A DNA stretch of 64,000 bases from Brevibacterium pigmentatum. Lineage in GTDB: Bacteria > Actinomycetota > Actinomycetes > Actinomycetales > Brevibacteriaceae. The stretch is from positions 806,001-870,000 of the forward strand of contig NZ_CP050153.1 in assembly GCF_011617465.1 (NCBI RefSeq). Direction: 5' to 3'. Below the pieces are notes generated by a model. It did not search any database, had not been told where the DNA came from, and saw only the letters and a program-made list of their open reading frames with translations. Each line of letters starts with the position of its first letter. The first letter of the stretch is position 1. Both the position numbers and the translations under genes were made by a program. Below, piece after piece: positions 60,761 through 64,000 of this stretch.

Positions 60761-61540
60761 TCAGCGGCCGCTCTGCATCTCTGCGGAGATGCGGGCGGCC
60801 GCGTCTTTGAGCAGCGGGACCGCGCGATCGGCGAACGACTGGTCGACGCGACTGATCGGCCCCGATACGGAGATCGCCAAGGGAGCGGGGGAGTCGGGGA
60901 TGGCCATTGCGAAGCAGCGCACTCCGAGCTCCTGCTCCTGTTCGTCGATGGCATAGCCGCGTTCGCGGATGCGCTCGAGCTCGGCCTCGAGACCGTCGAT
61001 CGTCCCGATGCTGTATTCCGTGGGGGTGGGCATGCCCGCGGTGGTCGCGATATGCCTCACCTGCTCGGAGTCGAGGCCCGCGAGGATGGCCTTTCCGACC
61101 CCGGTGGCGTGCATATGGGCACGGCGTCCCACCTCGGTGAACATCCTCATCTGTCGATCCGACGCGACCTGATCGACGTAGACGACCATGTCTCCGTCCA
61201 TCGTTGCCACATTCGCCGACTCCCCGAGTTCGGCGACGAGCTCGCGCAGATAGGGCCGCGCAATCGCGCCGAGCTGCGAGCCGGCGATTTCGCCGAGGCG
61301 GACCAGCCCGGGTCCGAGCGCATAGCCGCGATCGGGCAGCTGCCGGACCACACCGAGGTTGACCAGGGTGTTGAGCAGACGGTGGATCGTCGGCAGCGGC
61401 AGATTGACGTCCCCGGCGATATGGCTCAGCGTTGCCGAGCCCGCGGAGTTCGCGATGCACTCCAGCAGTCCGAATGCACGTTCGACGGACTGTACGCCGC
61501 CCTTGGACTGGCGGATCGCCGGGGTGTCGTTGCTGCTCAT
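60761..61540 (-). CDS. IclR-family regulator, AllR-like
   Basis: 259 residues: winged helix-turn-helix at about 14-75 (VERAFGLLECI, LPLPTIHRLLNTLVNLG) and IclR effector domain at 85-255 (HATGVGKAILAGL, GYAIDEQEQELGVRCFAMAI). E. coli AllR, of the same family, represses allantoin and glyoxylate genes and responds to glyoxylate and allantoin. The gene lies among purine and glyoxylate genes, divergent from malic enzyme, and TGGAA-N6-TTCCA-like sites occur at several of these promoters including its own, so it is the likely regulator of the set. The effector is inferred. Confidence 0.87.
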   Translation of the reverse strand: MSSNDTPAIRQSKGGVQSVERAFGLLECIANSAGSATLSHIAGDVNLPLPTIHRLLNTLVNLGVVRQLPDRGYALGPGLVRLGEIAGSQLGAIARPYLRELVAELGESANVATMDGDMVVYVDQVASDRQMRMFTEVGRRAHMHATGVGKAILAGLDSEQVRHIATTAGMPTPTEYSIGTIDGLEAELERIRERGYAIDEQEQELGVRCFAMAIPDSPAPLAISVSGPISRVDQSFADRAVPLLKDAAARISAEMQSGR

Positions 61541-61601
61541 CGATGTTCCTTAATCTGTGGGGAGTCTCGGCAGTGAAACTGCGTTCAGTCTAGCCCTCAA
61601 A

Positions 61602-61617
61602 TGGAAGAAACTTTCCG
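61602..61617. promoter_or_regulatory. IclR-type operator near the regulator's own promoter
   Basis: TGGAA-N6-TTCCG, 62 bases upstream of the IclR start codon; suggests autoregulation. Confidence 0.55.
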
Positions 61618-61661
61618 AATTCACTGACACCAACTAGAGTTTCCGCTAGGCAAAAGTTATT

Positions 61662-61676
61662 ATCCATAATACGGAA
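61662..61676 (+). promoter_or_regulatory. IclR-type half-site pair upstream of malic enzyme
   Basis: ATCCA-N5-CGGAA, the same inner pair as in the hyi and glxK composite boxes, 27 bases before the malic enzyme ATG. A degenerate third half-site (TATCA) follows. Confidence 0.45.
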
Positions 61677-61702
61677 ACTCGATATCAAGGAGGATATTGC
61701 CC

Positions 61703-63082
61703 ATGGTCGCCACCAGCCCCGGATACTCCATCACTCTGCGCGTCGGCACCGAGGTCGGTCAGGCCTCGACCTCCGACCTCGTCGCCGCAGCCGCAGCCAC
61801 CGGTGCGTCGGTCACCGCCCTCGACGTCGTCGAGTCCACCCCGCATTCGGTCATCATCGACGTCAGCGCAGACACCCGCGATGTCGCCCACGCCGACGAA
61901 GTCTCCGACGCCCTCAATGCACTGACCGGAGTCGAGGTCCACAAGGTCTCGGACCGGACCTTCCTCCTCCACCTCGGCGGGAAGCTCGAATCCACCCCGA
62001 AGGTGCCTCTGCGCAACCGCGACGATCTCTCCCGCGCCTACACCCCCGGTGTGGCACGCGTGTGCAAGGCGATCGCGGAGAACAGAGAGGATGCGCGCCG
62101 GCTGACGATCAAACGCAACACCGTCGCCGTGGTCACCGACGGCACCGCGGTGCTCGGCCTCGGCGACATCGGCCCCGAAGCGGCCATGCCGGTGATGGAG
62201 GGCAAGGCCGTGCTGTTCAAGCAGTTCGCCGACGTCGACGCGTGGCCGGTGGCCCTGGATACGAAGGACACCGAGGAGATCATCGCCATCTGCAAGGCCA
62301 TCGCCCCGGCCTACGGCGGAATCAACCTCGAGGACATCGCGGCCCCGCGCTGCTTCGAGATCGAGGCCCGACTGCGCGAGGAACTCGACATCCCCGTCTT
62401 CCATGATGACCAGCACGGCACCGGCGTCGTCACCCTCGCCGCGCTGAAGAACGCGCTGAAGGTCGTGGACAAGAAGATCGAGGACCTGCGCATCGTCGTC
62501 TCCGGAGTCGGCGCGGCCGGCAACGCCATCATCCGCCTCCTGCAGGTCGCGGGAGCCGTGAACATCATCGCCTGCGGCCGCGACGGGGCGATCGGTCCGG
62601 ACTCGACGGTCGACACCGACCACAAGAAGTGGCTGCAGGCGAACACGAACCCCGAAGGCTTCGCAGGCAGCCTCAAGGAAGCCGTCGTCGGCGCCGACGC
62701 ATTCATCGGCGTCTCCGCCCCGAACGTGCTGAACGGGGACGATATCGCGGCGATGAACACGGACGCCCTCGTCTTCGCCATGGCCAACCCCGACCCAGAG
62801 GTCGACCCCGCCGAGGCGGCGAAGCACGCAGCCGTCGTGGCCACCGGACGCAGCGACTTCCCGAACCAGATCAACAACGTGCTCGCGTTCCCCGGAATCT
62901 TCCGCGGCCTCCTCGACGCCGAAGCCCGGGACGTCGGCGAGAACATCATGGTCGCCGCGGCCGACGCCATCGCCTCGTGCATCCCCGAGGACGAACTCCA
63001 CCCCGGCTACGTCATCCCCTCCGTCTTCGACCCGGAAGTCGCGAAGAAGGTCGCCGAGGCGGTCGCCGAGGTCTCGTCCTGA
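61703..63082 (+). CDS. NAD(P)-dependent malic enzyme with N-terminal ACT-like domain
   Basis: 459 residues. Oxidative decarboxylation of malate to pyruvate. An ACT-like regulatory domain covers about residues 1-78. The malic domain has [11 protein letters not shown] (catalytic Tyr), [37 protein letters not shown] (catalytic Lys) and [13 protein letters not shown] (metal Asp); the cofactor domain begins [15 protein letters not shown] at 61703 is nine bases after AAGGAGG; a TTG at 61697 is too close to it. With IclR-type boxes upstream, it likely converts malate formed from glyoxylate into pyruvate. Malate synthase is not visible here. Confidence 0.9.
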   Translation: MVATSPGYSITLRVGTEVGQASTSDLVAAAAATGASVTALDVVESTPHSVIIDVSADTRDVAHADEVSDALNALTGVEVHKVSDRTFLLHLGGKLESTPKVPLRNRDDLSRAYTPGVARVCKAIAENREDARRLTIKRNTVAVVTDGTAVLGLGDIGPEAAMPVMEGKAVLFKQFADVDAWPVALDTKDTEEIIAICKAIAPAYGGINLEDIAAPRCFEIEARLREELDIPVFHDDQHGTGVVTLAALKNALKVVDKKIEDLRIVVSGVGAAGNAIIRLLQVAGAVNIIACGRDGAIGPDSTVDTDHKKWLQANTNPEGFAGSLKEAVVGADAFIGVSAPNVLNGDDIAAMNTDALVFAMANPDPEVDPAEAAKHAAVVATGRSDFPNQINNVLAFPGIFRGLLDAEARDVGENIMVAAADAIASCIPEDELHPGYVIPSVFDPEVAKKVAEAVAEVSS

Positions 63083-63183
63083 AACCCCAGAGAGCCTCCG
63101 TGCCAGGCGGTGGTGAATGAGAGACAATGAGGCCAGGCCCGGCGCCGCCGCCTCGCCATCGAACCCCGTGCAGAGAAAGAGAA

Positions 63184-64000
63184 TGTGAAAGTGGAACGAT
63201 CAACACTGGCCGATATCGACTCACTGCTGGGAGACACGGACGAGCTTCTGGCGACCGCGTACCCCGGGGAACGCGACGTCCGCCAACCCGTCCACACCGT
63301 CTACGTCCCCGGTCACCGCACGAGCGCGGACCTGCCGTATCAGTGGGGGCAGCAGGCGCTCGAATGCGTCGAGGCCCATGGCGGAATGCTGCAGCTGGCC
63401 GAACGCGTCATCACCGCCGCCCGGAAGGAATCCGGTCCCGCGATCCCCGGCCAGGGGGCCAGCATCCACCAGGTGGCCAGGGAGGCCGAACTCCTCGCCG
63501 AGGCGGTCACCGCAAAGCTCGAACGCGAACCGATCGAGGATCTGCGTCTGGACTTCGAAGACGGATTCGGCGATCAGGGCGATGAGACCGAGGACCGGTG
63601 GGTCGTCCAGGCCGCCCGCGATGCGGTGGCTGGTCGCACCGAGAAGGGCGCCCCCGGCTTCGTCGGCATCCGGTTCAAATGCATGGAGAAGGCGACCCGG
63701 GAGCGCGGCCTGCGCACCCTCGATCTGTTCCTGTCGGAGCTCATCAAGGCTGGCGGCCGACTGCCGGAGAACCTCGTGCTCACCCTCCCGAAGGTCAGCA
63801 CCGTCGATCAGGTGAGGGCGATGGTGCTCGCCGCGCGGGCGCTGGAAGCCGAGCACAGCCTCGGCGAGGGGACGATCACGTTCGAGATCCAGGTCGAGAC
63901 CCCGCAGATCGTCCTCGCCGCCGACGGCACCGTGCCACTGGCGGCGTCCCTGCAGGCCGGGGCCGGACGCGTGACTTCGCTGCACTACGGAACGTATGAC
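63184..64000 (+). CDS. CitE/HpcH-like aldolase family protein (DUF6986-like), 3' end cut
   Basis: 272 residues visible, running off the right edge. The sequence has the TIM-barrel elements of the HpcH/CitE lyase superfamily: DLRLDFEDGFGDQGDETED (metal-binding Glu/Asp), FVGIRFKCME, LVLTLPKVSTVDQVRAM, ITFEIQVETPQIVL (second metal Glu) and GRVTSLHYGTYD. From memory, related proteins are encoded beside uricase and allantoinase genes in Streptomyces, which suggests a role in ureide or glyoxylate carbon flow, possibly a malyl- or tartronyl-type lyase. Substrate unknown. GTG at 63184 was chosen for AAAGAG upstream; GTG at 63190 is an alternative. A purine-operon role fits its place after malic enzyme. 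Confidence 0.7.

Overview
The window is a GC-rich, densely coded piece of an actinobacterial chromosome, most likely Brevibacterium or a close relative. The evidence is a 3,4-dihydroxyphenylacetate 2,3-dioxygenase that aligns residue for residue (constant offset of 23, compared from memory) with the well-studied Brevibacterium fuscum enzyme, a single-chain AceE-type pyruvate dehydrogenase, a fused PutA, DUF222-HNH and PrsW/MarP-type genes, and several apparently leaderless transcripts with a TANNNT box six bases before the start codon. No CRISPR array, rRNA or insertion sequence was seen. One tRNA gene (Ser, CGA) is present.

Layout. 1-7.8 kb: an SDR (cut by the window edge), a RibD/DHFR-like reductase, a small alarmone synthetase, DUF2277 and DUF1304 genes, then an IclR regulator with a benzaldehyde-type dehydrogenase, an aromatic-acid MFS transporter and a PrpF-like isomerase. 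7.8-14.1 kb: a secreted ExeM/NucH-type nuclease with a PHO-box-like promoter, and bifunctional putA. 14.2-20.5 kb: an odd HTH + GntR/FCD fusion regulator, uridine kinase, a DUF222-HNH protein, and two genes carrying four copies of one unrecognised four-helix membrane module. 20.5-30.4 kb: a homoprotocatechuate (HPA) meta-cleavage cluster with FAD monooxygenase, MHS-type transporter, FAH-RraA fusion, GntR regulator, hpaE, hpaD, hpaH and hpaI. 30.5-41.6 kb: an LPXTG surface protein, PrsW and MarP membrane proteases, an EEP-family membrane protein, an orphan winged-helix regulator, upp, tadA with its partner, tRNA-Ser, and an AzgA-type purine permease. 41.7-64 kb: a purine-to-central-metabolism region.

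The purine region reads as a pathway: purine uptake (40.1 kb), guanine deaminase and xanthine dehydrogenase to urate, then uricase, HIU hydrolase and OHCU decarboxylase to allantoin, and allantoinase to allantoate. Glyoxylate released downstream is handled by glyoxylate carboligase, hydroxypyruvate isomerase, tartronate semialdehyde reductase and glycerate kinase. A malic enzyme and a CitE/HpcH-like aldolase follow. No allantoicase, allantoate amidohydrolase or ureidoglycolate enzyme is present in the window. An IclR gene at 60.8 kb probably controls the set: TGGAA-N6-TTCCA-like boxes lie upstream of hyi, between glxK and uraD, and upstream of the IclR and malic enzyme genes.

Features beyond ordinary genes: a 56-bp near-perfect palindrome present four times, each directly after a gene 3' end and with a compensated base pair change in one copy; a strongly over-represented, strand-biased decamer GCCGAGGCGG; and the repeated four-helix membrane module, the best candidate here for something undescribed.
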